A DNA stretch of 64,000 nt from Marsupella aquatica (lineage: Eukaryota > Marchantiophyta), in contig OZ316898.1 in assembly GCA_973895155.1 (NCBI GenBank), positions 1,860,001 to 1,924,000 on the forward strand, given 5' to 3'. Positions 10,061 to 20,250 of the stretch are shown here, piece by piece; position 1 is the stretch's first letter; every line of letters begins with the position of its first letter. The position numbers and the translations under genes were made by a program. The notes below the pieces were generated by a model. That model did no database searches, was not told the origin of the DNA, and saw only the letters and a list, made by a program, of their open reading frames with translations.

Positions 10061-10860
10061 ACACGGGAATCAGAAGGAGAAGTGGGGGGGAAGAGGGGCG
10101 GATCCGGCGAGCTGAACGAGGGGTGGAAGATGGGGCAGCCATAGGGACAAGAGTGGTAGGTGGTGAACTAGGATAGGAGAGGGGTTCCATGGGAAAATGC
10201 TGGGAAAAAGCTGGGATAAAGGGTGGGGGCAAAGGAAACGAAAATAAATGAACGGAACAATGAGAAAAGAGTACAAGAACAACATCGGAAAGCTCGAGCA
10301 AAACAAAACATAAACGAAGGAACAAGGGATGGATGTCCAAGGCAAAGAACCTCAACCCGGTAGTGGCAAGCCGCGCCGAACACAGAAACCTGGTAACCCG
10401 AAGGAACGCCTCCAATGACCGAACGAAAAAACCCCGCAGGCACGGAGCCAGAGTGCGAACGGGTACCGCCTATGGTGGGGGCCCAGCCCCACCAACCAAA
10501 CCAGGTCCGGGGCCGCCAAGCACAAATCCGCCAAGGAAAACCGGGCCGCCAAGAAACCCAACCCAACTGGGGCCGCCAAGAAACCAAAACCCAACCCGGG
10601 GGGGGGGGCGCAACCTTCCCAGGTCCAGGGCTGTCAAACCCGGGCGCAGGGCCACTCGTCCCGGGCCCAGGGCCACCCTTCCCGGGCGCAGGGCTGAGCC
10701 GGGAGCGTCAGCCCAGGCTGACGACCTCCGCTCCAGGGGGCCGGGGGACCCTCATTATTACCCCCACGCCTCCTGAAACGCACCGCTGCTTCACCGCACC
10801 TCGCCCCACCTCCGCTGCTCGCCGCCGCTGCTGCTCACCAAAAAGATATGGGCTTCCTTA
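10061..10860 (-). other. probable 5' leader of the R2-like element
   Basis: This GC-rich stretch lies upstream of the zinc finger on the element strand. It contains short tandem blocks of the form GGCCGCCAAGAAACC (about 10525-10590) and a G-rich run near 10600. Several frames are open but show no domain; the exact 5' end is not defined. Confidence 0.4.
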
Positions 10861-11249
10861 GAAATAAAAAGTGGTATCTGAAAAGGTTTAGCTGTCATCC
10901 ATCTGCGTCACTCAGGTCCATCCTGGAATGTTTGTCAACCATTTGGGTACATGCTAATGACTGAGGTAATCTTGGTCACATGTGATACTAGCGTAGTGCC
11001 CTTTGGACGTCAATATTTTGTGAGAGCCAATAGATCTCCTTTCATGTATTTCATGTCACACCGCTGACGATGGTATCCGCTGCATGGCTACTAGAGTAGC
11101 CAGAATCCTACAAGACAATCATTCCCAAGACCAAAGCTTTAATAATAGCTAGCATTGGAACAATAGCGTCTCGTCGCAACTATATAATAATAATAATTTA
11201 GGGGTTTCCAATTAAAAAAAATGGATTTGAGAGGCGGTCTGTTGACTCT
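10861..11249. other. intergenic, nothing recognised
   Basis: AT-richer than the retrotransposon to its left, without any coding region or repeat that I could recognise apart from a short (ATA)n run near 11188. Confidence 0.4.
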
Positions 11250-11580
11250 AGGAGTGTCCGTGCAGTTCCCAAGGTACGAGAGTGCTGAAGGGCTCCTTCT
11301 GGCGAAGCACGAAGGAGTGCCATGATCACAGGACTGTCCGTGCAGTCACAAAGGCCAGGTTTAGGGCCAGGGGCGAGCAGTACCTACCTACCCACCTTGT
11401 CCCGAAGCACGAAAGACGGAGTCAGCAGTGTCATGATCACGACACAGAGGGGGAAGGACTGTCCCGTGCGCACTCACAAAGACATGGAGGTTTAGGACCA
11501 GGTTCCTAGTGCCAGGGGCGAGCAGTACCTACCCGAACGACGGAGTGACGGACTCAACAGTGTCGTCATCAGAGCACAGA
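11250..11580. repeat. diverged tandem repeat of about 125-140 bp
   Basis: Three partial units share the blocks GACTGTCCGTGCAGT, CACAAAG, CAGGTTTAGG, CCAGGGGCGAGCAGTACCTA and CAGTGTCATGATCA in the same order, starting near 11260, 11331 and 11457. The copies differ by indels and many substitutions, so this is an old local amplification. Confidence 0.65.
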
Positions 11581-13200
11581 GGGAGGGTGCGACCGAGTGC
11601 GTGAGGGACGGCGGATGGGGGGACGCTATGCGGGCAGGAGTGCGCGTTGGTTGGCACGGACCGCACTTGACGTGCGGGAGGACCAGGCACCGGGCTTCGC
11701 GGTCTTACACACGGGCAGCGCTGCATGGCACATTTTATCACATTTTTGTTCTGGACAACATACATTTCTGCACATGCACACGAAATATTATTGTTTATCC
11801 ATCCGAGGCTGGTGGGAAACTTGCTAATAACGAAAAAAATCCTGGCCAATACTTTTTTAGTGAGCCCCCACAAACAAAAAGAGGCTATGAAACCCATCAG
11901 CAGCAGGAGTTTCATGCACTGTAGGTTGAATTGAGTAACGGGGTTGTTCTGGAGTTACCACAGAAACCTTTTCACGGGACTAAAGTTATAGCACTCATTC
12001 TTTTGGCAAGGTACATTGCAGCTCTCATTTGTCCATCTGGCAAGGATTATTGCAGCTGAACGTGCACTGACGAAATGGAGAGCAGTGATAGACCAGAGCA
12101 AAGGTCACATTTATGATTTTTACTACAGAAAATACAGCCAGGGAGGACCTATCACTTTAGTGGAATGTTTGACACCGTTTTGGGTCATGAGTAATGTGTC
12201 ACCGTTTAGGTCATGACCCAAATTTTATACTCACAATATTCTTGTGTAAGTGTAAGAGGCTATGTACTACCCACAGTTTGTGCTTCTTAGAGTTTTGAGC
12301 AACTACTTTTGAATTCAGTATCTGCTTTGCATCCAATGGAGTCTGATTTTCTTGGGTCCCTCTGAAAACGGATCGCAAAGATCTTTTCAATGAACCTAAC
12401 ACCGTCAAAGTTCAGTTAGAATTAAGGCACCTTAGAATGACTGTCATTTTCTTGCCACATTTCATGTACACCAAATACTAATAAAGTGACCAAAAAATTG
12501 TTTATCTAGCATGTACACAAAATATGAATACAGTGCCTCAAAGATAAATTAGAGTGCCTCAAAGATAGGATTGTCTCTCAACTTTGGAGGGGGCTATCAT
12601 TACCCATGATACTGCCATTGATACCGTCAAAGGCCAAAGTGAGTTTTTGATCTTCCTATTTTTAGTAAACCCACAAGAGAAATTTCATGATGAGCCTATC
12701 CAAATCTTGAAGGTGCAGTTTCGTCCATCAATGCACTGTAAATTACAAAAAGGAAAATCACAAAATGCCTAATGTATATAGTTTGGTCTTGTTTACATGA
12801 CATTGTGCGCCATGACGGCCCAGGAACAAGAGCTTTGAGGGCTACTATCGCCCATGCTCTGGGGACTACCTACTCACTACTGTGCCCCTTTTGCTTCCAT
12901 TGATGAGCTGGGGAATGTGCCCTGTTCCTTCCCAAAGACAAATAAATAATTATGTAATCTTTCTTTTGAGAGTGAAATCTTCATTGTTTCCCTGGCTGAT
13001 CCTTGGGTACGGGTGTTTCCTTTTTGTGTGAATTTTTGCACATTTGTTACCAGGTGAAGTGGCTTGTAAATCATCCAAGGAGGTTTCCAAGAAGTTTCAG
13101 TGACTTTTTTGCCAACTAAAACGGTCCAGATCTGACCTTGCATACATCTACTCGTGATGATGTGACCATACAACTAAAGTATTGCAAGTTTTGCTAAGAA
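11581..13200. other. intergenic, nothing recognised
   Basis: Short open frames of up to about 130 codons are present on both strands, but none has a recognisable domain or splice-consistent extension. Confidence 0.4.
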
Positions 13201-13204
13201 AAAT

Positions 13205-13325
13205 AAAAATAAATATATATATATATATACATATATATCAAACTGCCAAAAAACAAAGAGCACCCAAGGGGGAGACAAATCCTTAGGAAAGAAACCCAAT
13301 CAAGGGAGAAAACCTTAAATGAGTG
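13205..13325 (-). mobile_element. 5'-truncated 3' tail of the R2-like element family
   Basis: The blocks ATATATCAAACTGCCAAA, AAAGAGC, GGGAGACA and AACCCAATCAAGGGA match, in order, the 3' tail of the element at 2632-2730. On the left it ends in an (AT)n microsatellite (13213-13240). Very short, 5'-truncated copies are typical products of target-primed reverse transcription. Confidence 0.6.
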
Positions 13326-13619
13326 CCACCTGCCCGAAATACAAAAGGAAACCTGATTGGGTACCTACCAATAGAGTAGGATCAATGATTTGCAAAGACT
13401 ACTTGCATTTTGATGTCTTGACCAGAAACCTGTTTACTATGTACTTACTAAGTTGCAAAAATTAAACATGGCAATTGTCACCATAGCATATCTCTGCATA
13501 GCCCGTGAATGGAGTACAATGATTTCCACTTTACAAAGTGCAGTCTGAGGGGCTTTACTCTGAGGGGGGTTCCATATCACGCACAAAGTCTGTCAAATAA
13601 ACACCCTAAAACATAATAA

Positions 13620-13963
13620 TGTTGAGCATAGACGACATTCGCAACGGCAAGCCCATGAACCATCCAACGCACAAGAGTCAACACAAAGAGATATGTGGTT
13701 CACCTTCACATGAGGCTATGTCCACGAGAACACACAAGAGCTTTATTGCACTCTAGGCCGACCGGCCATACCAAGCATCCACAACACAAGCTCTCTCTAT
13801 CTCTCAACTAGCTCCGTAACAATGAACCTAAGTTCCACCAGGGTCTGGCATCAGCCCTGGCTTAATACACAACAACACTACCGCTAACATTAGCTAAATC
13901 ATAATCCGAGTTAGACTAACTGTGGTTAGCTCATGAGTCACAAGACTAGAGCAATATCTAACA
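13620..13963 (-). mobile_element. solo LTR of the Copia family
   Basis: This 344-bp sequence is the reverse complement of the LTR at 26431-26775, beginning TGTTAGATATTGCTC on the minus strand and ending CTCAACA. It is flanked by perfect 5-bp duplications AATAA (13615-13619 and 13964-13968). No internal retrotransposon sequence adjoins it. It is the product of recombination between two LTRs of a former full element. Confidence 0.9.
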
Positions 13964-13968
13964 AATAA

Positions 13969-14150
13969 ATTATATGTTTAGTGATTTTCCCCCTATATAT
14001 TTTTTCTTATAATTCTCAAAATAGATTAAAACACCCCTAATATTCTTCCACAAAAATTCAAGAGTTTTTACTAAAGCCAAAAAATGCACTATATTTATTT
14101 GTGTGTGATGGGTTAGAAGAAAAGAAGTGAGGACCCCTAGAGGAGAAAAT
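13969..14150 (-). mobile_element. diverged relative of the 297-bp inverted-repeat element
   Basis: Read on the minus strand, the order of blocks (CTAGGGGTCCTCACTTCT, GAATTTTTGTGGAAGAATA, TAGGGGTGTTTTAATC, GAGAATTATAAGAA) parallels the elements at 17123 and 52175. The other half may lie left of the solo LTR near 13551-13610, where CTCTGAGGGGGGTTCC occurs; the LTR would then have inserted into this element. Boundaries are uncertain. Confidence 0.45.
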
Positions 14151-14371
14151 ATATTTTACTAAGTAGGCTTGGCCTAAAAAAAAAACCTACCGCCGGCTCA
14201 GGAAGGACGTTGTTTAAAAAAGAACGAGCAAAAAACTACTGGCAGCATCTTTAGCTAGGAAAGTGTGATATAGCATGCTCATCCTTGGAACATGCTTTAC
14301 TTTTTGTCTTGTAGTGATATTAAGTGGACAAAATTAAAGAGTAAGACTAGAATACATATTAAATGTGAATA

Positions 14372-14568
14372 AAATCAAATAATATAAATAAGTACATGCA
14401 ATAAAAGCACATAGTGACCGATGGAAAGTACAATTTCATTACACAAAGTTGCTACGAGTTGTGCACAATGAAATCAAATAATATAAATAAAGCACATGCA
14501 ATAAAAGCACATAGTGACCAATGGAAAGTACAATTCTATTACACAAAGATCCTACGAGTTGTGCACGT
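14372..14568. repeat. 99-bp tandem duplication
   Basis: Two copies beginning AAATCAAATAATATAAATAA and ending CTACGAGTTGTGCAC start at 14372 and 14471. They differ at a handful of positions. Confidence 0.85.
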
Positions 14569-16950
14569 ATTTCAGTTAATGACTCTTATTCAATAAAAAC
14601 CATAAACTTAGGAAAGAAAGCCACAAGGGGAGCTTAAGACAGGATGTGCTGACATTTCTTAGAATCATTCCTCTCACTCATGAGTATACTTAAAAGCTGT
14701 AGAAAATGAAACCCTTAGTTTCTCTCTAGGACTTAACAAAGTTTACAAACTATACCAATTAAGGGGCTGCCAAAATAAATTCAAAACAGTATAGAATACC
14801 AAAAATTTAAAGGGGTCCAAAAATGAATTAAAAGTCTATGTGATACAAAGGATGCCCCTTGTTAAGGTACATTCAAATAAAAATTCATGATACACAAATA
14901 TGAATAAGTCAAAACATGAAAGTTGGATTCACCATATAGCAGCTTCAATATGATAATATAATGTGACAAAGCTAACACTCTTTTGTTGGAGGTCATTTGC
15001 AAAAATGATTATCAACTTCATCAGGTGATAAATGGGCCTACCGGTAGTCACATCACAATGTGACGCTGGTTATTCAATTGGCTGACAAAGGCTTAAGTTT
15101 GGGGGGATTGGGGTGCAAAGTTCCAATGCACCAACTCAGAAAAGTAAAGAATGACTAACCATCACAGTTGAGTGGTGGCCATGAGGGAGGCATTATTGAC
15201 TTAGTGAAGTGAACTGCTGGCCTCGAGACCTTCCAGCATATAGTATGTGATCAAGGGTAGAGTTGTCTAGGATATTATAGCCAGATTAATTAATAGATAC
15301 AGGGAAAGTATGGGGTGAAGATGGTACTACAACAATATGAGGGAGGGTGAAGGACTTTGTATACTAGCGGAGGAGGATGGGTGGCGGAGGGGGATGATTT
15401 GTTCAGTTTTCTTGTCACTAAACACTCTTTGATTATGGGCTTGGTGTCACAAGGTGTAGGGTTTTTAACCCTTGATGAATGGTAGCACTTTGGGCTGGCT
15501 AAAACCCAAGTCAGCTGTCCTAGGTCCTATGAGGACCTACCCCCAATGGATCTCCCTCCTCTGCATGTATGCTATTCATGTTTACTTATTTTTTGGATTT
15601 ACCAGTGAGAAAAACAAATCAGCTTTTGTGTTATCCATTCACGACTTTGTCTTATTTTCTTTACTTTTCGTGTACTGTACTTGGCCTTTCGTTACTTTAA
15701 TAGTGCCTGGTTTTATTTCCCTCAAAGGAACTCAGAAGCACATTTGGATTCTTTTCTTTTGACCACTTCTATGGTCTATTCGTCTATGGTCTGTTCGGGT
15801 GACCTTGGGGGGCTTTACAAGAAGGAGACCAGGAGATGACAACAATTGAGCCTTTGCCTCCAAGATTTTGCTTATCAAGTGACCGCTGGGTCCACTTTGG
15901 CATTACATGAAATTGAGGAGTCACTTGGACTGGACTTTTTCCATTCCCACATGGACTAGAGTGAGTCCACAAAGTGCTTAGGTGGACTTGTAGTCATGGC
16001 CAAAGTTTCGACTACCTTTGGAGGTGGCAGTTTGAAAGGCGTTCTCTATCCTTCACTACAATAGTAAATGCAATACCTGATCACTTTTCTGGTCAGGCCA
16101 GTCTAAATTGACCTGTGTATAAAGTGTTAGAACACAAGCGACCTCTCTGTTTTGTCCGCGCATTTTTTTGAAGTGCCCTCAAGAAAGGTCAGGTGGATTG
16201 ACTAATTAGTCTTGACTACTGTAGGTAGTGAATTTTATTAAACTACCACTGACTCCCCCTATCAAACTAAGAAAAATAGTGGGATTCACTATGGTTGCTC
16301 CAACCTTAAACAATCCCCAAAAGGTAATAAAGAGCATTTAAGACTATCTTATCTAGATAAATGAGAAAAATATTCTTTTAAGGTACCCAACGTGTCAAGA
16401 TTCCCCCAAAAAACCGTAAAATAATTTGTCTCGTAGTGTTTCCTGCTGAGAAGGATTCCAATGTTGAAAATAATAATTCATCATTCCTTTTTAGAGTTTG
16501 GATGTATTTTTTAGTAAGCTCTTTAAAGAAAGAATAGATTAATTTTGTGTGAGTGTACTTGTGCCTCAATGCTTATGCTTTTACAAAGTGTCTTCTCCTC
16601 ACCACTTATTCATTTACAAAGTGTTGGCCCCACTTCTATTCCACATGCCATTTTTCTAGTAGACAACTGAGTGTTAGCTGTAAGAATAGTAATGTGAATC
16701 CATCTCTTTCAAAAAATGGTGGGCCTCTCATGTTAGGGTGGAGGTAATTAACCATAGTCTACCAAGAATCAATCTAATATAACTTACTTGAATATAAGAT
16801 AAAATAGCATTTCGATGGACAAGATTGAAAAATCAATATAGACCTAACGGGGGTCTCAAACAAGAGATTATTCCCACTTGGGGATAATGGCCGTAACCCT
16901 CTCGGGCTCAGCACCCTCTGGGATCACATTCCATTACCCCCTCTTCGGGA
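14569..16950. other. AT-rich intergenic DNA
   Basis: No gene is supported. The longest frame (15472-15762, 96 codons) is hydrophobic but has no recognisable feature. The T-rich strand near 15640-15700 loosely resembles stretches at 58390-58450 and 63590-63670, possibly old retroelement tails. Confidence 0.4.
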
Positions 16951-17033
16951 TTATACACATACTTTTTACAGAAAAAGGCCAAATAGAGTACAAAAGAATA
17001 AACAAGAGAGGTCCCAAGTGGACAAAACCAAAC

Positions 17034-17122
17034 GCAAAAGAAGTGAGCAAAAGGAAACCCTAAAAACCAAGAAAGAGGAACTAAAAGAAGTGAGCAAAAG
17101 GAAACCCCTAAAAACCAAGAAA
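17034..17122. repeat. tandem duplication in the element's 3' tail
   Basis: A 47-bp unit (AGAAGTGAGCAAAAGGAAAC, then CTAAAAACCAAGAAA, then GAGGAACT) occurs twice. The second unit is cut by the 297-bp element after CCAAGAAA and resumes at 17428 with GAGGAACT. Confidence 0.8.
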
Positions 17123-17419
17123 CTCAGGGGTCTCACTATATGGATGTCTCCCCATCCCCTGCGACGTTTTTAGGCCTCAGACCCCCTAAAATGTAAGAAA
17201 AAAAAATTATTTTTCAACCCCTATAAAGTTAGAATATTCTTGGAATATTCCAAAATTTTGGTTAAAAAGACCCTAATGTTCTTATAAGTCTCAAAATTGA
17301 ATTTAAAGGACCCTATTGTTCTTCTACAAAAATTCTTAAGTCTTCCCTTCAAACCAATAAATCGACCCTATACTTCGTCACACGTGATGTGCCATTTTTG
17401 TGGAAGTGAAACCCCCGAG
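17123..17419 (+). mobile_element. 297-bp inverted-repeat element, copy A
   Basis: The element runs from CTCAGGGGTCTCA to TGAAACCCCCGAG, 13-bp terminal inverted repeats with two mismatches. It is flanked by perfect 8-bp duplications CCAAGAAA (17115-17122 and 17420-17427). The copy at 52175-52471 is the same length in the opposite orientation. It has no coding capacity, so it is a miniature, non-autonomous DNA transposon. The 8-bp duplication fits hAT, P or some Mutator-like families; the terminal bases do not decide between them. Confidence 0.9.
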
Positions 17420-17491
17420 CCAAGAAAGAGGAACTAAAACTACCGCAAATGGACCGAGGTCCTCATCATACCTAGCAAATGTGACAACAAG

Positions 17492-18823
17492 CTAGTGGTC
17501 TACATCAAGTGTCGAAACTAGATCGGCAAGTGGGACAGGAATGTCCTCTAGGGGGGCTAGCCGCTGCGGAGTCACACTAGCACCCACTGTCAGAGATCGA
17601 CGATAGACGGCCCAAGCTTGAGCACGCTGTAAGGTGACTGAAATGCGTTGGTGAAAGTGCGTGGTCAAAACAGATAGCGGGGGCCCGGTGGGACCCATCT
17701 GGCCGTGAACATCCCGAGCAGCTTGGCGAAGAAGCCCGTCGAACTGATGATGGAGACGCCCAAATATCTCCAGAGCAAGGGGCAGGAAGCTATCAGATGA
17801 AGCTCGTGCAACATATTTGGCCTCCTTCGTTGTTGCTGCTCGTGATGTTGCTGCCCCTGCCGTTGTTGCCGCTGTCCCAATGATGTCTTGGCGCAATGGG
17901 TTTGCCACCACTACATCTGCCAAAGTACGGTGACCTTCACGGACCATGGTAAGATCCACCCGTAACCGTTGTGATGGAGGACCAGGTAACTCGAGCACCA
18001 CCTCCCGCCGCGCGCAGACCAAAGAGCCAGAGAGAACCTGAGCAGTCGCATCTCTCACAGCGTCGTGAACAAAAATGGTTTCGCTGCCCAAACTGCATCG
18101 AAGAAGATGGACACCTGTGGCATCACAAGGCTTCCCACAAGTGCAAGTAGGAGGTAAACCAGCAAGAAGTGGGTGGGGCAAGCCCATACGAAGACGCATG
18201 GCTGTCGCAAACTCCGCTGAAGACATCCGCAGGTGAGGAATGACTGGATTGGCCTGAAGCCAGCCTCCTGCGCCCTTCCCTCCGGAAAAAAGAATCCGAG
18301 CTCGGTCCGTGTCAGGTGCCTCGGTGAGGATGCTGGAAAGGGTGAAAGCGTGCATACGCCCAACAAGGTTTGCCTGAAGACGGACGGGGTCCAAGGATAA
18401 AAACTCCTGGAATGAAGGTAACGCAGCTCGAACAGGATCGGGTAATGATGACCGCGCCGTGCGCAAATGAACCTGAAATGGGAGGGAACCCTCCTCGACC
18501 TCCATGAGAGACGAAAGTAAAAAAGGTCGATCCTCAGTAAGGAAACGATCTGCCAACAATGAGAAGGCGGCCGCCCACGCGCCCAAGAAGGCCAAAGGTG
18601 CAAGGCGCTCAGTGGAAGTAAGTCCAAAACCACCGTGAGAAATAGGAAGACTGAGCTGTCGATGAAGCCACGGAGATGAGAGCAAAGTACCTGGCCCTAA
18701 AAGAGAGGCCAAAGTCTCACAAATGGAGACATCAAACGCTCGGAGGTGTAGATAAAGATCCTCGGTAGGGGGATGCGTCCGAGCCAAATAGGACGCACGA
18801 GGGTGGATGCATCTCAACAACAA
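17492..18823 (-). CDS. C-terminal region of the R2-like protein: CCHC motif and endonuclease
   Basis: This 443-codon frame is open throughout and continues upstream in frame to about 18845. In order it shows a connection region (LGPGTLLSSPWLHRQLSLP), the motif RLRMGLPHPLLAGLP, a zinc site C-x3-C-x5-H-x3-C (CGKPCDATGVHLLRC region), then a PD-(D/E)xK-like core: a glutamate in REVVLELPG, RVDLTMV, and DVVVANP. A CCHC site followed by such a nuclease is the hallmark of R2-type elements, which nick the target with a restriction-like endonuclease. Homologous positions are recognisable but broken in the copy at 2814-4218. Without its reverse transcriptase this fragment is not a functional element; the intact frame suggests recent insertion. 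The designated ATG is merely the first in the truncated frame. Confidence 0.65.
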   Translation of the reverse strand: MLLRCIHPRASYLARTHPPTEDLYLHLRAFDVSICETLASLLGPGTLLSSPWLHRQLSLPISHGGFGLTSTERLAPLAFLGAWAAAFSLLADRFLTEDRPFLLSSLMEVEEGSLPFQVHLRTARSSLPDPVRAALPSFQEFLSLDPVRLQANLVGRMHAFTLSSILTEAPDTDRARILFSGGKGAGGWLQANPVIPHLRMSSAEFATAMRLRMGLPHPLLAGLPPTCTCGKPCDATGVHLLRCSLGSETIFVHDAVRDATAQVLSGSLVCARREVVLELPGPPSQRLRVDLTMVREGHRTLADVVVANPLRQDIIGTAATTAGAATSRAATTKEAKYVARASSDSFLPLALEIFGRLHHQFDGLLRQAARDVHGQMGPTGPPLSVLTTHFHQRISVTLQRAQAWAVYRRSLTVGASVTPQRLAPLEDIPVPLADLVSTLDVDH

Positions 18824-18939
18824 CCCAAATGCTGCTTGAGAGTCGGGATGGGTTGCCCTAGACCATAGGATCCAGTGAGCTTGGCTATCAGCATTATCTG
18901 TAGTGGCAAAAATTTGTCAAATTTCACAATAAGGAAAAA

Positions 18940-20250
18940 GCTTGGCTACTTTTGGAGGAAATTCCCCAGGTTTTCTGGCTTGGACTATGGCAGCCAGTTT
19001 CTCACCTAGCCAAAATTGACAATAATTCGAAAGTTATCCTCAAATCCAGGGGAATCATGTGAATTTCAAACAATTAAAAAAAGAATATTCTTAGGATATC
19101 CTCCTTCTGAGTACAGGAGATTGGCCACCCTGGCGAAAAGGGAAACCCTGGCTCACAATTTGCCCTTCTGATTAGGGACTGCGAACCTGGCTGCCCAGTC
19201 AGTATTTCAGTGTTGAGAGCAAGAAGTCTTTTGATTAATTTAGTGGAAGCTAGTGCACCACTAGGTTACATTTTAAGAATTGGGAGGCCTTTTCTATCCT
19301 TCTGCTTTGACAGTCAACAGCGCGCAGCAAGGGTCAGTCACTCGGTTCTGGAGGTCTCTTTTGTTTAGATTTCAAAGAGTTCTTCACTCTTGTTCAATCG
19401 CCAAGTCCCCTCTACTTTTGGCGGTAATTTTGATATGAAAAGTTTTCTCCACTTTTGGCTGTGCTCACACTAATTTAAGAGCACAAGTTTTGGGGTTCTA
19501 GATTAATTAGTGTTCCTTGGGTCTGAACAGTGGATACTTAGGGGGCCAACAAACTAACTTGAAACATACATGAGAATTGGAAAACTGACAAGAGTTAGTG
19601 TTGCTTTGGACTCAAGATCACTTTCACCCACCTTAGTGTTATTAACATTGGCGCTAATTTTGTAGTAACACTAATAGTGGTGAACAGTGTAGGTTTTCTG
19701 TCTTGGCATAACCAGTTTCCCACTCAGACATTGGCCCCATAGCCAGAATCTGACATTTATCCTAAAGTCTAGCGAAATATGATAGTCAAATATTAATGTA
19801 CAAAAATTAAATACAGAAATTCTTAACTTAACATCTACTCCTCCGTATAATTTTAAATTTGCTGGGTGGCCAAAAAGTAAAAGACGACCCGATCCTGATT
19901 GCATCCATGCAGTGGCACCAAACTTAGTGAGTGTTGGAACTTGGAAAAAACACTTTAACCCTTGACAAGTCAATCATTCGGATCTGCATTCTTTTAGTGA
20001 CGAATAGCCGAATTCCACCTTAAATTAAATGTTTTCTCCACTTTTGGCAAAAACTAGCCAGGCTCAGGCTTTTTGGCTTGGATTCGCTACAGTTGTTTCG
20101 CATCTACCCACAGACCGGGTAGCCAAAATCAGATTATCCTTAAATCTAGGGGGACAGACCCCAGTAGCCAGAATCTGTTGGTTATCCTTAAATCTAGGAG
20201 ATCTAAGGATGCAAAATTCATCTACAAAATTAGATAAGAAATATTCTTAG
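18940..20250. repeat. dispersed repeat, three or four diverged copies
   Basis: Blocks such as TTTTCTCCACTTTTGGC, CTTGGAyT, AGCCAGAATCTG and TTATCCTTAAATCTAGG recur in the same orientation near 18960-19090, 19690-19820, 20030-20150 and 20155-20240. The last two are almost adjacent. No protein coding is seen; the family is not recognised. Confidence 0.5.

Larger units (their letters stand above)
2592..10860 (-). mobile_element. R2-like non-LTR retrotransposon, split by a later insertion
   Basis: One minus-strand non-LTR retroelement is reconstructed from two blocks: a 5' half at 9147 to about 10860 and a 3' half at 2592-4971. Reading along the element, the 5' half carries an N-terminal zinc finger and the N-terminal protein domain, and the 3' half carries reverse transcriptase, a CCHC motif and a restriction-like endonuclease. 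The two halves meet in the middle of one conserved reverse-transcriptase block, separated only by the 4972-9146 insertion and its 5-bp duplication CCATG. The domain order matches the early-branching, R2-type LINE plan rather than plant L1 or RTE elements, which have an N-terminal apurinic endonuclease. The element is dead: several frameshifts interrupt the protein. The 5' limit near 10860 is approximate. Confidence 0.75.
16960..18865 (-). mobile_element. second copy of the R2-like element, 5'-truncated
   Basis: The element contains the C-terminal protein region (17492-18823) and an A-rich 3' tail on the plus strand (16970-17110). The 5' end falls somewhere near 18845-18870, within the connection region, so reverse transcriptase itself is missing. 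The tail was later hit by the 297-bp element at 17123. Ends are approximate. Confidence 0.6.

Noticed and set aside
14763-14870. Possible short inverted-repeat element (AAGGGGCTGCC and its partner)
   Set aside because: The inverted match is short and imperfect and no target duplication is convincing.
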